Below are positions 24,151 through 35,528 of a stretch of DNA of 64,000 nucleotides, piece by piece. The notes under the pieces are model-generated. The model was not told the DNA's origin. It searched no databases and saw only the letters and a program-made list of their open reading frames with translations. The DNA comes from Flaveria trinervia. Its lineage: Eukaryota; Streptophyta; Magnoliopsida; Asterales; Asteraceae. The translations under genes and the position numbers were made by a program. Position 1 is the stretch's first letter, and the number at the start of each line of letters is the position of its first letter. The stretch is from positions 34,883,699 to 34,947,698 of the forward strand of contig CM046454.1 in the NCBI GenBank assembly GCA_025506515.1, written 5' to 3'.

Positions 24151-24359
24151 CTCAGATTCAATCAAATTCGGTTAAGCTAAAACAGATTTAGAACAAAAAG
24201 CAACAACCAATTGAACCAGAAGATCTCAAAATAAATGAATGAAAGCGACAGAAATTCAATAATCTATAACCAGTTCTTGCGAATACGCTAATTCAATCAA
24301 ACACAGATATCAATTAGCAGTTTCAATGATCAATTGTTAGATCGATCAATGATTAACCT

Positions 24360-24371
24360 GCTCTGATACCA
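24360..24371 (-). promoter_or_regulatory. SIRE-A primer-binding site
   Basis: The minus strand reads TGGTATCAGAGC, two bases inside the 5' LTR end. It is a perfect match to the initiator tRNA-Met 3' end. Confidence 0.92.
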
Positions 24372-24373
24372 CT

Positions 24374-25268
24374 TGTTAGGATCAGTGATCTATGTTTGAT
24401 TGATTAACGAGTATAGCAGCGGAATTCAAACAATGAATTAGTCGATTCACAAGAACAAAACGATATTCAATGAAGAACAAAGACGGTTATAGAGAGAGAA
24501 TTTCTGCAAATATATTTCATTCAATATTCGCTTTCGTGGTAACAGAATGTCACACTTACAATTAGGTCGACACCTCTTATATAAGAGATGTGACGTCTGC
24601 TGATGTCACTCGATAGTGACATCTAACAGATTTATTACAACTGAAACACAACTACTGAAGATGTCACAACAGCTGACATCTCCTTACAAACATGCTAAGT
24701 GTTATCAGTTGTTACAAATACTGAAAAACATAAAACTACTGAAACTACAACGACTGAAGAACAAGCTCTTCAGTCGTTTTACAAAACTACTGAAACTAAA
24801 AATATAAAACTACTGATATCACAACTACTGAAGAAGTACTCTTCAGCTGTTGTGACAAACTACTGAAACTTCAGTAGTTTGTCTTCAGACTTGAACTTCA
24901 GATGTTTCATCAGCTGATGACTTCAGTAGATATCATCAGCTGATGTCTTCAGTCTTTATCTTCAGACTTTGTACATCAGTTGTTGATCTTCAGCACTTGT
25001 AAACTCTTCAGCTGTTGAACTTCAGTACTTTGGTCTTCAGCTTCAGTACTTGTGTTCTTCAGCTGTTCAGCTTCAGTACTTGTGTTCTTCAGCTGTTGTA
25101 CTTCAGCACTTTAGTTCTTCAGCTGTTGAAGTCTTCAGCACTTGATCTTCAGCTGTTGAAGTCTTCAGCACTTGTCAAACTGCTGATGAAGCTTTCAGCA
25201 GTTGTTGTGATACCATGTGGGACTTAGAGGTTTTTTGATCTTGGCTCATTGGTTCTTTTGGTCCAACA
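24374..25268 (-). repeat. SIRE-A 5' LTR
   Basis: This 895-base LTR has + strand ends TGTTAGGATC and GGTCCAACA. The minus-strand TATA box is at 24577-24584. Upstream of it (24640-25230) the U3 is packed with CTACTGAAG / CTTCAGTAG / CAGCTGTTG words forming hairpins, for example ACGACTGAAGA paired with TCTTCAGTCGT near 24748-24775. Apparent small ORFs here come from the repeats. The right flank at 25269 is the coding sequence of copia P. Confidence 0.9.
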
Positions 25269-27208
25269 TTGATTCACTAAGTGTATATTTGTTGGATATC
25301 CTAAAGATTGTATAGGATACTACTTCTTTGATCCAACAGAGCAAGAGTAATTATTGCTCGAAAGGCTGAGTTCTTGGAAACTAAGTTCCTATGGAAGGGA
25401 TAACGTATAGAATACTGGAATTTTGATGAGGATCAAAATCCACAAGCGGATACACGTTTGGTTGACACAAGCAATCAACAAGAGGTTGTTGATGATGATC
25501 AAGAGGTTGATCAATACACACAAAACGTTCGCAGATCTGGTAGAGTTAGCATTCCACCTGAAAGATATGGATCTTTCATGAATGGATGCTGTGTTGTTGA
25601 CTCCTATGAGCCAACCACATATCACGAAGCCGTGTCCAATTCGGATTATGACAAATGGCTGGATGCCATGAACCTTAAAATGCAATCCATGTATAACAAT
25701 CAAGTTTGGGAATTGGTTGACCCTCCACTTAACTCCAAACCAGTTGGATACGAGTGGGTTTCAAGAAGAAAATGGATATACATGGAAACTTGGATACTTA
25801 CAAAGCAAGACTTATAGCAAAAGGCTTCACTCAAAATCAAGGGGTTGATTATGATGAAATTTTCTCGCCTGTGGCGATGCTAAAGTCAATTAGGATATTA
25901 TTTGCCATAGCTGCATATTATGAATATGAGATTTGCAATGGATGTCAAAACCACTTGTCTTAATGGACATCTCGAAGAGACTGTCCATATGGTTTAGCCA
26001 AATGGTTTTGTCGATCGACAACATCCTAAAAGTATGCAAGTTAAAGAGTCAATCTATGGATTGAATCAAGCATCGAGAAGTTGGAATCAACGTTTTGATG
26101 AAGAAATCAAGAAATTTTGTTTCATCAAGAACGCTGACGTGGCTTGTGTATATACGAAGGCTAGTGGGAGCATAATAACATTCTTAGTATTGTATGTTGA
26201 TAACATACTACCTTTTGGAAATGATATTCCAACCATGGAATGTGTCAAAACCTGGCTTGGAAGTTGTTCTTTCATAAAATCTCGGTGAAGCCGCCTATAT
26301 TTTAGGAATATAGATCTATAGGGATAGATCGAGACGGTTGATAGGTTTAAATCAAAGTGCATATATTAATAAAGTCTTGAAAAGGTTCAAGATGGAAAAA
26401 CTCTGAGAAAGGTATGGTACCTATTCAAAGAGGACAATGTTGAGTACATTTCAATGTCCAAGCTCAAAGGATGAGCAAGATCGAATGAAGGACATCCCAT
26501 ATGCATTAGCTATAGAATCCATCATGCGATGGTCTGCACTAGACTGGACGTGTCATGCGCGTTAAGCATGACAAGCAGATATCAGCAGAATCCAGGTAAT
26601 AGCCATTGGATGGTTATCAAAAGTATATTGAAATACCTTAGGAGGACTAAGGAAATGTTTCTAATATATGGATGTGATGAAAAGGAACTCGTTGTAAAGG
26701 GTTACACGGATGCGAGTTCCAAACCGTTCGAGATGGTTCTTGATCACAATTGGGGTATGTCTTCATTATGAATGGATTAGCATCGTCCACTACAAAGTCT
26801 GAATACATAACCGCATCATCAGCAGCTCAGGAAGCTGCATGGATAAAGAAATTTATCGCCTACCTAGGGTGTTCTCTACCATTCAAGACCCGTAGAAATC
26901 CTTTTGTGATCACGAGGGTACGATTGCATAAATCAAGGTACCCTGTCCTCTTCAAAAGGCTAGGCACATTGAGCGGAAATTCAACTACATATGGGATGAG
27001 GTTGAAAAAGGAAAAATATGTATTCGTAAAGTTCACACCGATCAATACACTGCGGATCCACTCACGAAGCTCCTTGAAAGGGCAAAGCATGAAAGTCATA
27101 CTTGTGCCTTACGACTTCGATATTCTAGTGACTGGAATTGATCTGTTTAGTATTAAAATTTTGAAACAATGTAATATTTTAACTCTTTATATACTTGTGA
27201 TATTTTGA
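25269..27208 (+). pseudogene. pol: Copia P pol remnant: end of integrase region, RT, RNase H
   Basis: The reading resumes right at the SIRE-A LTR boundary with FVGYPKDCIGYYFFDP (25287-25337), a normal copia integrase-to-RT linker. RT follows (WLDAMNLKMQSMYNNQVWELV, 25650-25720; GVDYDEIFSPVAM near 25840-25880). The catalytic box reads YVDN at about 26190-26203, so the last Asp is Asn. RNase H runs from about 26690 to 27080. Frames change near 25350, 25790, 25940, 26290 and 26770 and there are internal stops. The style is Tork/TNT1-like (inference). The 5' part lies beyond SIRE-A and the gap. Confidence 0.82.
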
Positions 27209-27911
27209 GTTATATTCATTTTAGCATGTATATATCCATGAATATGTTTATTATTCTAAATGTCCGTAGTCGGTCATGTTTATGTGAACAAATATGAACG
27301 TAAGACTATTATGAACATGGATTGGTGGATATTCATAAGGAATGAATATAGAGCAATTGGTTGCTGCCAAGGTTCATAGATATTTGTGGGATACAAATAT
27401 TGGACTGACCCGCATCTCAATTTTACTACATGGAATCTTTTAGATTGATCATAAGTAAATTTGAGTAAAGGCGAATATCATTTGGTATCCTCTGACCTGA
27501 GATACATATTGGGTTTTGATATTCACCAAATGTTATACTTTGAGTTAGCTCTGACCTGCTCTGAAAAAATGGGCAGTACATAAGGCTATGTTCAGGTGTG
27601 GCACGAGGTGATTGTGAAAAACGTATGTAGTCAAGATGGAATTTGTTCCTCTTATTCGTTGAGAGCAAGATGTGTAAGGCCTGATTAAGTTAAATCAACA
27701 AGGAATGATCATTCTATGTCCTTGGATTTAACATGACATCTGTAACAAAAGGATAAATGATTGATTCACCTAAATCATTTCAAGTTGGATACTTGAAGGG
27801 GATGATGTTATTGAATGGCTTTAAGTCATACGTATTAAGGGTAGTAAACCGTTGTTAGGCGGTATTTACTGCTTGCATCAATCTTTTATGTATCTTGTGC
27901 AAGTGGGAGAT
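27209..27911 (+). other. Copia P 3' untranslated region
   Basis: This is non-coding sequence between the RNase H remnant and the 3' LTR. No gene is recognised. A purine-rich tract AAGTGGGAGAT (27901-27911) sits directly before the LTR and is the likely polypurine tract. Confidence 0.6.
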
Positions 27912-28862
27912 TGTTGGATTCTTTATGCCCAAGACACATAGAACATTGATGTGGTTAGTACGTTATGATCCAAGTCGGGTCATACCCAATAACAAGCTTA
28001 GCAAAAACCAATTAATATTTAACTGATGATATGATCATGCAATTAAATAAATTCACCAATTTAGAAAATGGGTTTTCTAAATAAGTTGCATATGAGATTG
28101 AACAACCTATATGGATATTTTGTTCATGGACCTTATTTGTAATGTTGTTTAAATTAGTTAAATAACATCAAATAATAGGAGTGTGTGTAAGTTATATAAT
28201 TATAGGGCTAATTACATAACTTATTCTAATTATTATTTTATAAAAGTTGGGTTTTGGTTTTGGGGGGAAAACCCTATCTAAACACAAGTTTCGGCCGCCC
28301 CCTTTTGGGTCTGTGTGTCTTGCTTGTGTTTTGACATACCATACTCCATGAACTCAAAAAATAAACACTCCATCCAGCTCTCTCTCTCTCTCTCATATCC
28401 AAAAGGGTCACAAGAACATCAACTCTTCTTATGGAATAAAGAGTTCAAGGCTGAAAAGGGTCCAACACCCTTCTTGATTGTTCACGGCTGGAACAAGGCT
28501 CCAGCAGCCTTGTTGATCCGATTTTGGTGCTCAAATCCTAGCAACAAGGTGTTTGCTTGATGCTTGTGGGTATGAATGCTTGAGGACACCTCTCCTTGGT
28601 GTTTTGGTCATTCAAGAATCTCACCTTCTTCATCAAAATTTGTTTTTCAGCAGCTTACAAAAGGTAGTATGTATGGCTTGTTTTGGGTTGTTATTTCTTG
28701 TTGATAGCTAATTCAAACACATATAAATGATCCTATGTTCTTGGGTTTGTTGATGATATGGTATGAGCCTTAATTTTCAGATTACAAATGATAATGTTAA
28801 GGTATTTATCCGCTGCGTTTTCATAGTTTAAAATGGTTAAACTACTTTGATATGGTCCAACA
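27912..28862 (+). repeat. Copia P 3' LTR
   Basis: The 951-base LTR starts TGTTGGATTC and ends GGTCCAACA, with TGTTGGA/TCCAACA terminal inverted repeats. A CT repeat lies near 28379-28395. The matching 5' LTR is outside the window or lost at the gap. The short frame at 28315-28560 has no recognisable domain and lies inside the LTR. Confidence 0.8.
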
Positions 28863-28949
28863 AACCAAACACCAGCCTTCTTCTTGATCCAACCTCCATA
28901 CGTGATCATACATCATACATACATATAGATAATATATTATTATCGTTTA
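28863..28949 (-). repeat. Short flank left of P2, edge of gypsy LTR
   Basis: These 87 AT-rich bases lie between the copia P LTR and P2. Because P2 made a GTTTA duplication, this piece and 33521 onward were once contiguous. It therefore belongs with the gypsy LTR-like region to its right, though I cannot see a clear LTR end here. Confidence 0.45.
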
Positions 28950-29414
28950 TGTTGGAACTGTAAAAGATAGTCTATATTATCAACATAGTGAATGTCAACA
29001 AAAGTCAACGTCATGATCAAAGTCAACGCAAAAGTCAAACCCGACATATTCGAGACGAGGAACGGAGACGAGACATTGAAGATTTAGATGACTAGGAGTT
29101 ATATTGTAATAAACATATATTATGTGAACAAAATATATTTTATCTTGTTTTAGTCATTTTTATGTTTTATATGTAATTTCCATTAATTAGCCTAAGTCTA
29201 GGGGGTTAAGTGCAATTAGTGAATATTAATCTAGACTATAAATAGGTTAATTGTAATTAGGTTTGGAACATGGTTGTATGACTAGTAGATTGAGGGATTA
29301 TTTGTAAACACATATTTTGCAATCTAATTGAAGATCAAAGGGGTTTTGATTGTGATTATCATATTTTGATCTAATTCTTCATGATGATTCCAGTGTTATT
29401 ATTCTAGAGTTACA
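28950..29414 (+). repeat. P2 5' LTR
   Basis: The 465-base direct repeat of 33055-33520 starts TGTTGGAACTG and ends GGTTACA-like (GAGTTACA). A possible TATA box (CTATAAATAGG) lies near 29236-29246. Confidence 0.9.
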
Positions 29415-29451
29415 ATTTGGTATCAAAGCAACTATTGAAGAGAACTATGAA

Positions 29452-31218
29452 ATGTTGAGAGTCAACAATGACAGTAAACCAAAGTCTGTGAGAACCGATG
29501 ATGATAAGGCTAGAAAAACTGATAAAAGAGAGAATGAATCTGAGGCTGACGAGATGTTGAAGGTCAAAGAAGAGGAACAACAAAAAATCACAAGGGTTTG
29601 CAACTGTGAGAAGAGCTTAGCTGCAGAACAAACTATCATGGATCTTCCTTATGAGACTGTTTAGGATATGTGTTCTTCATCTTGCAAAATCCGATTATTG
29701 GTGATTTATAAGGCAAACAGATTGTTATTGGAAAATGAAAAAGAATTAAAAACAATCAATCAGGGATTAAAGAAAAATGAAATTGTTTTTTCAAGAAAAC
29801 TTAATGAACCATTGGCTGAAAATGATCTTTTAAGAAGAACCATTTTGGTGCGTAACGTTGAAATTATTATTTTGAAAGAAAAGGCTGTTTGAGCTCAATT
29901 TGAAATGACAAAGCTTCAAACAAGCTTGATAAATGGACCCTTTCACACATGAAAAAGGATGAGCTTATTGCTAAACAACATGGGGCACGGATAAAACATG
30001 GGATTGGATATAAATCAAATAATGAAACTGTACTTAATTTAGTTCCACCCCCTTCTACTTTATGTTATTCACTAATCCCTGGAACTCATTCAACAAATGA
30101 TTTGATTGAAGCTGTAGAAACTAATCGTTTAAGTGCAGGATTAAGCAGCGTTAATCTTTAAGAGATTAGAGATGTGCAGGATTCTCCTGTAGGTTTGGGA
30201 TTCCTTAGGTAGAGGTCTGATAAAAAGATTAATGACGATTCCACTTCTGATGCTCCAACACCAATATCAGTTGCTTCTCTAAGCTTCTTTAACAAATTCA
30301 AAACAGGTAATATTCCTTCGTTTGTTCCTGTCAGGTTTGTAAAAGAAGGAACAGTTGGCGAATCATAAAGCAATCAGAATCCTATAATCAAAGCCCACAC
30401 AATAGAAGGTGTCAATCAAGATCCATTGGAGAAAGATTTGTGTATACGAGACTAGATAGGCTCAGAAGATGAATCAATCATAGAGGAACGTGTTGGTTTC
30501 TCACAGATCAAGATATCTCCTTACATTGTCAAGTCATAAAAGCTTCCAGAAGCTGAATCAAGACAAATATGGATCTCTTCTCCAATTACAAAACAACCAA
30601 GTCAATCAATGAAGATCTCATCCCCTATTCAGCATAGCAAACACCAACACAAGCAAGAATGTGCAACAAGCTCAAAGCAATCCTCATTACCACTTGCACA
30701 ACACGGGACTACAAAGAATCAAAAGCCTTTCAAGGATTGTTTTGAGTGTGGAAAAGAAGGTCATGTGGTAAAGAAATGTTCTCAAAGGCTTGCTATGGAT
30801 GGTAAAGGCAAAACGAATTGCTTCTCCAGCTACAAGTCTACAAAGAATGTTCCAAATGGTAAAGGCAGCACGGGTTGCTTCTCTGGATCAAGAGGTAAAA
30901 AGCACACATCTTTGAATGGTTGGATGAAAAACCCTCCATCCAAACCTTTTCATGTGAAGCCGGTTTCACATGATACAAAGATGAAAATGACCAAAGGTTC
31001 AAAACCAATTATTTTCCTTCTGGTCTTAAACAGAAAATAATTTCCAAATTTAATTCATTCAAATCCAAATTAATTAAATCGAAAAAAATTGGCAAATTAA
31101 AAAGAAGGATACAGATATCCCATATTATTTAAATGGTTGTGTGCAAAAGCAGGTTTCTTGTATTGATGAAAAAGGAACTTCTAGGACTACAATGGCCTGG
31201 GTTCCCCTTTTTAACTAA
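29452..31218 (+). pseudogene. gag: P2 gag remnant
   Basis: The first ATG is 29452 (MLRVNNDSKPKSV), 23 bases past the primer-binding site. The N-terminal part is Lys/Glu/Asp-rich and coiled-coil-like (about 29500-29890). Then come several stops and frame changes (29662, 29892, 30160). One CCHC knuckle (CFECGKEGHVVKKC) is at about 30738-30779. The end reads AWVPLFN and a TAA at 31216-31218, matching the Gag endings of E (AWVPNMN) and SIRE (VWVSKTN). It is probably too damaged to make protein. No pol follows. Confidence 0.75.
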
Positions 31219-31235
31219 TCTGTTTATGAGTGCAG
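31216..31235 (+). promoter_or_regulatory. P2 gag stop followed by splice-acceptor-like CAG
   Basis: TAA, then a T-rich stretch and CAG|GA. This is the same arrangement as at the gag/pol boundary of SIRE-A, SIRE-B and E, although P2 has no pol. Confidence 0.4.
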
Positions 31236-33054
31236 GAACAATTCAGGAGGACTGTTAGTAATCCGGTTTACTGACAGAGATTGTTCCTAATTCAAATTTA
31301 AGGCAGAACAAACAGGTTAAGGTCATGGCATTATATCCATAATCTAGATTTGATCTGCATTATCATAGTCCTCACTTCACAATCGCTGCATATATCTTGA
31401 TAATTCATTTCTTATCTTGATAATCAGTGTAGTTTTGAAGACCTTGTACATTTTTAAATAAATTAAAAAATATAAAAATATAAAAAAAATTAGTTTGCAA
31501 AAATAAAAATTTAGGGGGAGAGTATAAGTAAATAAAAATGAAAAGAGAACTAGGAACTTGATTCGAGATAATTGAGAAATGATTCTATATCTTCTTGAAA
31601 TGCTTGTTCTTGCAGGACTTGCATTTTAAAATGAGAAATAATAGTAACTGATGTTGTTATTTGATTTACATCTTATTTTTAATTGCAAATAGTAGAAAAA
31701 CAAACAGATTCTTTAATGATATGCTTGGTACACTCAGCCTGAAGAATAAAGTAGACAGCAGCATAATGATTTAAATTAAAATATTTCCTTAAGGATGTCC
31801 GGATTTACGTAATCATTTTGGCCTGCATGAAAACAGAGTCCCGATAAAAATTGGATTGAGAATTGATCTTTCACCCACCATGATACAAATCATATAAGCC
31901 ATATCTTTGAGCCATGATTGGTGTATTTATGTGTCTTGTGTTTGTGCTAATCTCCTCTGTTGTACGGTAGTACTGACCTGGAGTGATGATCTCCTTTGTT
32001 GTAGGATAGTACTGACCTGGAGCTCTCATCGGCACATGATTAAATGGTCATCTCCTTTGTTATACGTGATTATAGACCTGGAGCTCTCACCATTTTGGTC
32101 TAAGTAGTGTCAAATCATCTAAACGATGAATTCATCACAGAATGAAATGTTCTGTTGATAATCACTTGCACACTAATGCACAAGCCTTGCTCTATAAAGA
32201 TCGTTACAAAATTCAAGAAATCCTGAGGTTGGGTGAGGGTTTTTACCAAATGATTGTGGGGTCCTAGCATTCTAAAGCATTTAATCGAACCTTAACGAAT
32301 CATCTGATGCTTGTTGAAAAAGATAGGGCATGGGTTTAAGTGGACAAACATATCAGCAATCTTATTGATCTGTTTGAGAATTTGAAAATCATTCAAAGAC
32401 TGTGATTAGATTCAGTTATTAGTGTGATCTTATTGCTTGTTGATGATTAAATTCATCTTTGTGCTAAAGTATATCTTGAGGATGTGATCTCATGATCGAT
32501 TAAGTTCTTGGTAATTAAATAAATAAATATAACAAAAATAAAAAAATTATAAAAAAATTTTATTTCAATTTCTTTTAGGTGTTTCATATTATGCTATTAC
32601 AATTTTATCATTTTTCATGCATTTCACAGAAATTGCACACAAATGAACACAGGTTCGCTAGTTTTTCAAACACAAATAAACACGAGTTTATTTTGTTAAA
32701 ATTAAATGATCTAATTAGAAATTTCAAAATTGTGTTTGTGAATGTGTTTCAGATATTTGCTGTAAGTGATGGCCGATCATCTGTTGAGAAGTGTACCTCA
32801 TCAGAGCCTCAAGTTTGCAGAAGATACCGAGCTAGGAATTCTCCTCCTACATCTTCTCAAGCACTCAAGATTAGAGATTTGGGAAAGTTATTCCAATATC
32901 CTTGCAAAGCTTTCACTCGAAAAGGGGGAGCTTATAAGATGAATAATCATTCTCATCAGATTCGGAAAGTTTCAATTTTAATATCTTTCTATTCTTGACT
33001 TCTCGGCGTTGATTTCATTTGAAGACGTTGATAATGATAGACTAAGGGGGGTAT
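31219..33054 (+). other. P2 3' non-coding internal region
   Basis: No gene is recognised in these 1.8 kb. It holds three purine tracts (31508-31524 TTTAGGGGGAGAGTA type; 32919-32931 GAAAAGGGGGAGC; 33041-33054 before the 3' LTR) and three copies of a 33-base repeat (31951-31983, 31990-32022, 32051-32083). The frame at 32579-32998 has no recognisable domain. Confidence 0.7.
31951..32083 (+). repeat. Three imperfect 33-base repeats with CTCC...GGAG ends
   Basis: The units start TCTCCTYTGTT and end GACCTGGAG, so each can fold through CTCC and GGAG. The reverse complement of the paired repeat in element E (41514-41546, 41589-41621) is clearly related. Confidence 0.75.
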
Positions 33055-33520
33055 TATTGAAGCTATAACAGATAGTCTATATTATCAACAAAGTGAAAGT
33101 CAACAAAAGTCAACGTCATGATCAAAGTAAATGCAAAAGTCAAACCCGACACATTCGAGACGAGGAACAAAGATGAGACATGAAGATTTAGATGACTAGG
33201 AGTTATATTGTAATAAATATATTTTGTGTGAACAAAATATATTTTATCTTTTTTTAGTCATTTTTATGTTTTATATGTAATTTCCATTAACTAGCCAAAG
33301 TCTAGGGAGTTAAGTGCAATTAGTGAATATTAATCTAGACTATAAATAGCTTAATTGTAATTAGGTTTGAAAGATGGTTGTATGACCAATAGATTGAGGG
33401 ATTATTTATAAACACATATTTTGCAATCTAATTGAAGATGAAAGGGGTTTTGATTGTGATTATCATATTTTGATCTACTTCTTCATGATTTGATTCAAGT
33501 GTGATTATCCTGGAGTTACA
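33055..33520 (+). repeat. P2 3' LTR
   Basis: The 466-base copy of the 5' LTR starts TATTGAAGC instead of TGTTGGAAC, so its terminal TG has become TA. It ends GGAGTTACA and is followed by the duplicated target GTTTA. Confidence 0.88.
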
Positions 33521-35528
33521 GTTTATCATCATTCGTTCATTAACTTCCATTCATTCATCATCGTACGTCATCGTTATCATTCACTTTCATTCATAATCTT
33601 CCTTACTTATGTTTCATACATTCTTTAACTTTTGATGACACGTAAGCTGACCCAAGGGCCTGGGGCAAGTACGCTTATCATTATCATTCATCTTTCATTA
33701 TGGACCAATGCCATGTGCTATACCCTGGATATTGTGCACGAATCAGGTTACTGGGCCTGAGCTCTATCATAGACCTTGAACATTGTGCATGAAGCTAACT
33801 CTAGTTTCTAGGGCAAGCAACAAGGATGCGATATGTGCAGTCAATCACAAAGATTAGACCCCAATGTGCATCCTTCCGAGGTAGCTAACCTGCACACAGT
33901 TGAGCTAACACCCTTCATTGGGTGTGAACCTCCATACATTCCTTGCAAGACTTTCTTACATTCATTCGTTCATTAATGCATTCATTCGCTATTACTTTAC
34001 ATTCCACTTATCATTATCATTAACTTTTGCTTTACGTTACATAATACTTTTCGTTCATTTCATACTCATAACACGTAAGTCACGGAATAATACATAATAG
34101 GAACGTAAGATCAACATAACACATTCATACATAGCATCACATACCCCATCACTATCACAAACATCATGCATCATCCATTCTCAAACACATACACATGCAC
34201 AACAAGTACAAGTCATCATAGAACATAACCAACCCACCACGGGTCACCAGGGGTTCGAGGGCGGCAGCCCCTGACAGCGGGGTCCTAGGGGCAGCAGCCC
34301 CTAACAGCAGGGTCCTAGGGGCAGCAGCCCCTGACAGCAGGGTCCTAGGGGCAGCAGCCCCTGACAGCGGGGTCCTAGGGGTAGTAGCCCCTAGCGGGTC
34401 CAAGGGGCAACACCTAGCTGGGGTCAGCGTGAAAATTTTTTATTTTTACACATTTATGTAGCACCTTTCCTTATAGAAAACTCAATTTTCCCGTTAAAAC
34501 CTCTTAAAATCTTGGCCGTTTAAAGCGTATATTTGGTATGCATTTCTAGCCCCAAACTAGTTTAAAACCATTAAAATAGGGGATCTAGAACTCACTTGGA
34601 CTCATTGAGTAGCTGCACAATCAAGCTTTCAAATCAAGGGTCATACTACACAACCTGTAGATAAGTTAACACTCAAAGGAGTTAATTTCTACCTAATGTC
34701 CCTGCTAATTTCCCTGCAAGATTAGCAGCTTCGGTGCTAGTTTCACCAGCAGTTTTGCTGCTAGTTTCGCTGTCATCTTCCCTGGCAGTTTCACTGGCAT
34801 CTTCGCTACCAGTTTCGCTGCCAGTTTCACCAACTTTCGTTGGATAACCATGTCTGCGAAACTATAGTTTTGGAGGAAGCCTTCATAGTATCAATGGACG
34901 ACTACATAATTTCGCTGGATGAACCATTAATTTTGCAGAACGGGCTGAAAATTACGAACCAACCCATTTTGACCCAAAACTTAAATCGTTTACTTCCAAA
35001 ACCTTGGTTTATCACTTACTAAGCTATATATAAGCTTCTTACATGCTTTCTTACACAAGAACATGAGTTTTGGGTAATTTTTTGACACTTTCAAAAAACC
35101 CCAAGCCCTAGAATCTAGGTTTACATCAAAAGGAATAATTAAATGATGTTTGTTACCTGGATTCTTGGTGTTGTCTTGTTGTTTGGATGCCCACGAACAC
35201 CGATCTACAATCTCGTGATCAACCGAGTCTTGAATCTTCAATTCTTTCCACTTTCTCTCTACACTCTCTCTATAAATGGGGTGTTGAGTTGCAAATAAGA
35301 GTTGCTCAAGCTGATCCGTTTATATATACCTGGCGTTCCTGGTACCTTAAACTCACGGACACATAACCCGAAAAGTTAACTCGGACTATAGCCCGTATCC
35401 ATCTTATTTACATTATATAATCCCGTCTAAGCCCATTATTATTATTTGGCTCACTTAGACTTCATTCAAGGCGTTATAAGACAAGATAAACAAGAAACAA
35501 CAGTCGTCAAGTTCCCAAAAGATTAACA
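33521..35528 (-). repeat. Gypsy-type LTR remnant (minus strand)
   Basis: About 2 kb without a believable gene. The right end reads TGTTAATC on the minus strand (35528). A minus-strand TATA box (TATATATAAA type, 35319-35330) lies about 200 bases in. A leader with CCAG|GTAACAA follows near 35150-35160. Farther on there are CAGTTTCGCTGCTAG-like repeats (34690-34840) and a 30-base tandem repeat (34261-34403). These are typical of long plant gypsy LTRs. The other LTR end and any internal region are not seen. Confidence 0.6.
34261..34403. repeat. 30-base GC-rich tandem repeat, about five units
   Basis: Exact 30-base periodicity (34261, 34291, 34321, 34351, 34381). Each unit contains AGGGGCAGCAGCCCCT, a perfect stem AGGGGC/GCCCCT with a four-base loop, followed by a GGGTCCTA tract. 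It contrasts with the AT-rich surroundings. Confidence 0.9.

Larger units (their letters stand above)
15316..25268 (-). mobile_element. SIRE-A: sirevirus-like Ty1/copia element, 3' end missing at gap
   Basis: On the minus strand this reads 5' LTR (25268-24374), primer-binding site, gag, pol in copia order (protease, integrase, RT, RNase H), a palindrome-rich spacer, and a third ORF cut by the gap. A very long Gag with coiled coil and two zinc knuckles, plus an ORF after pol, are hallmarks of sireviruses (SIRE1/Maximus). It is closely similar to SIRE-B over its whole length. Relative to SIRE-B it lacks the last 1.6 kb of internal sequence and the 3' LTR. It sits inside the + strand copia remnant P, which resumes at 25269. 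Confidence 0.88.
28950..33520 (+). mobile_element. P2: gag-only LTR retrotransposon (TR-GAG-like)
   Basis: This is a complete insertion: LTRs 28950-29414 and 33055-33520, with a perfect 5-bp duplication GTTTA at 28945-28949 and 33521-33525. It has a primer-binding site TGGTATCAAAGC (29418-29429, one mismatch to the usual site) and a purine tract before the 3' LTR. The 3.6 kb internal region has a broken gag with a zinc knuckle but no protease, integrase, RT or RNase H. Motifs shared with element E (purine tract after the coding region, 33-base repeats) suggest it belongs to the same sirevirus-like group and would need another element's enzymes. Confidence 0.88.

Noticed and set aside
25015..25227. 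Ser/Cys/Leu-rich frame that looks like a membrane peptide
   Set aside because: Reads through the U3 hairpin words of the SIRE-A LTR; the frame is not kept in other LTR copies.
25290..25338. A 49-base mini-element with TGTTGGA/TCCAACA inverted ends
   Set aside because: The stretch is readable as normal copia pol linker (FVGYPKDCIGYYFFDP), so the inverted ends are coincidence.
28376..28396. CT microsatellite as a notable feature
   Set aside because: Short simple repeat in an LTR leader, common and uninformative.
34164..34403. Repetitive Ala/Pro/Leu open frame
   Set aside because: Generated by the 30-base tandem repeat; no start context or homologous domain.
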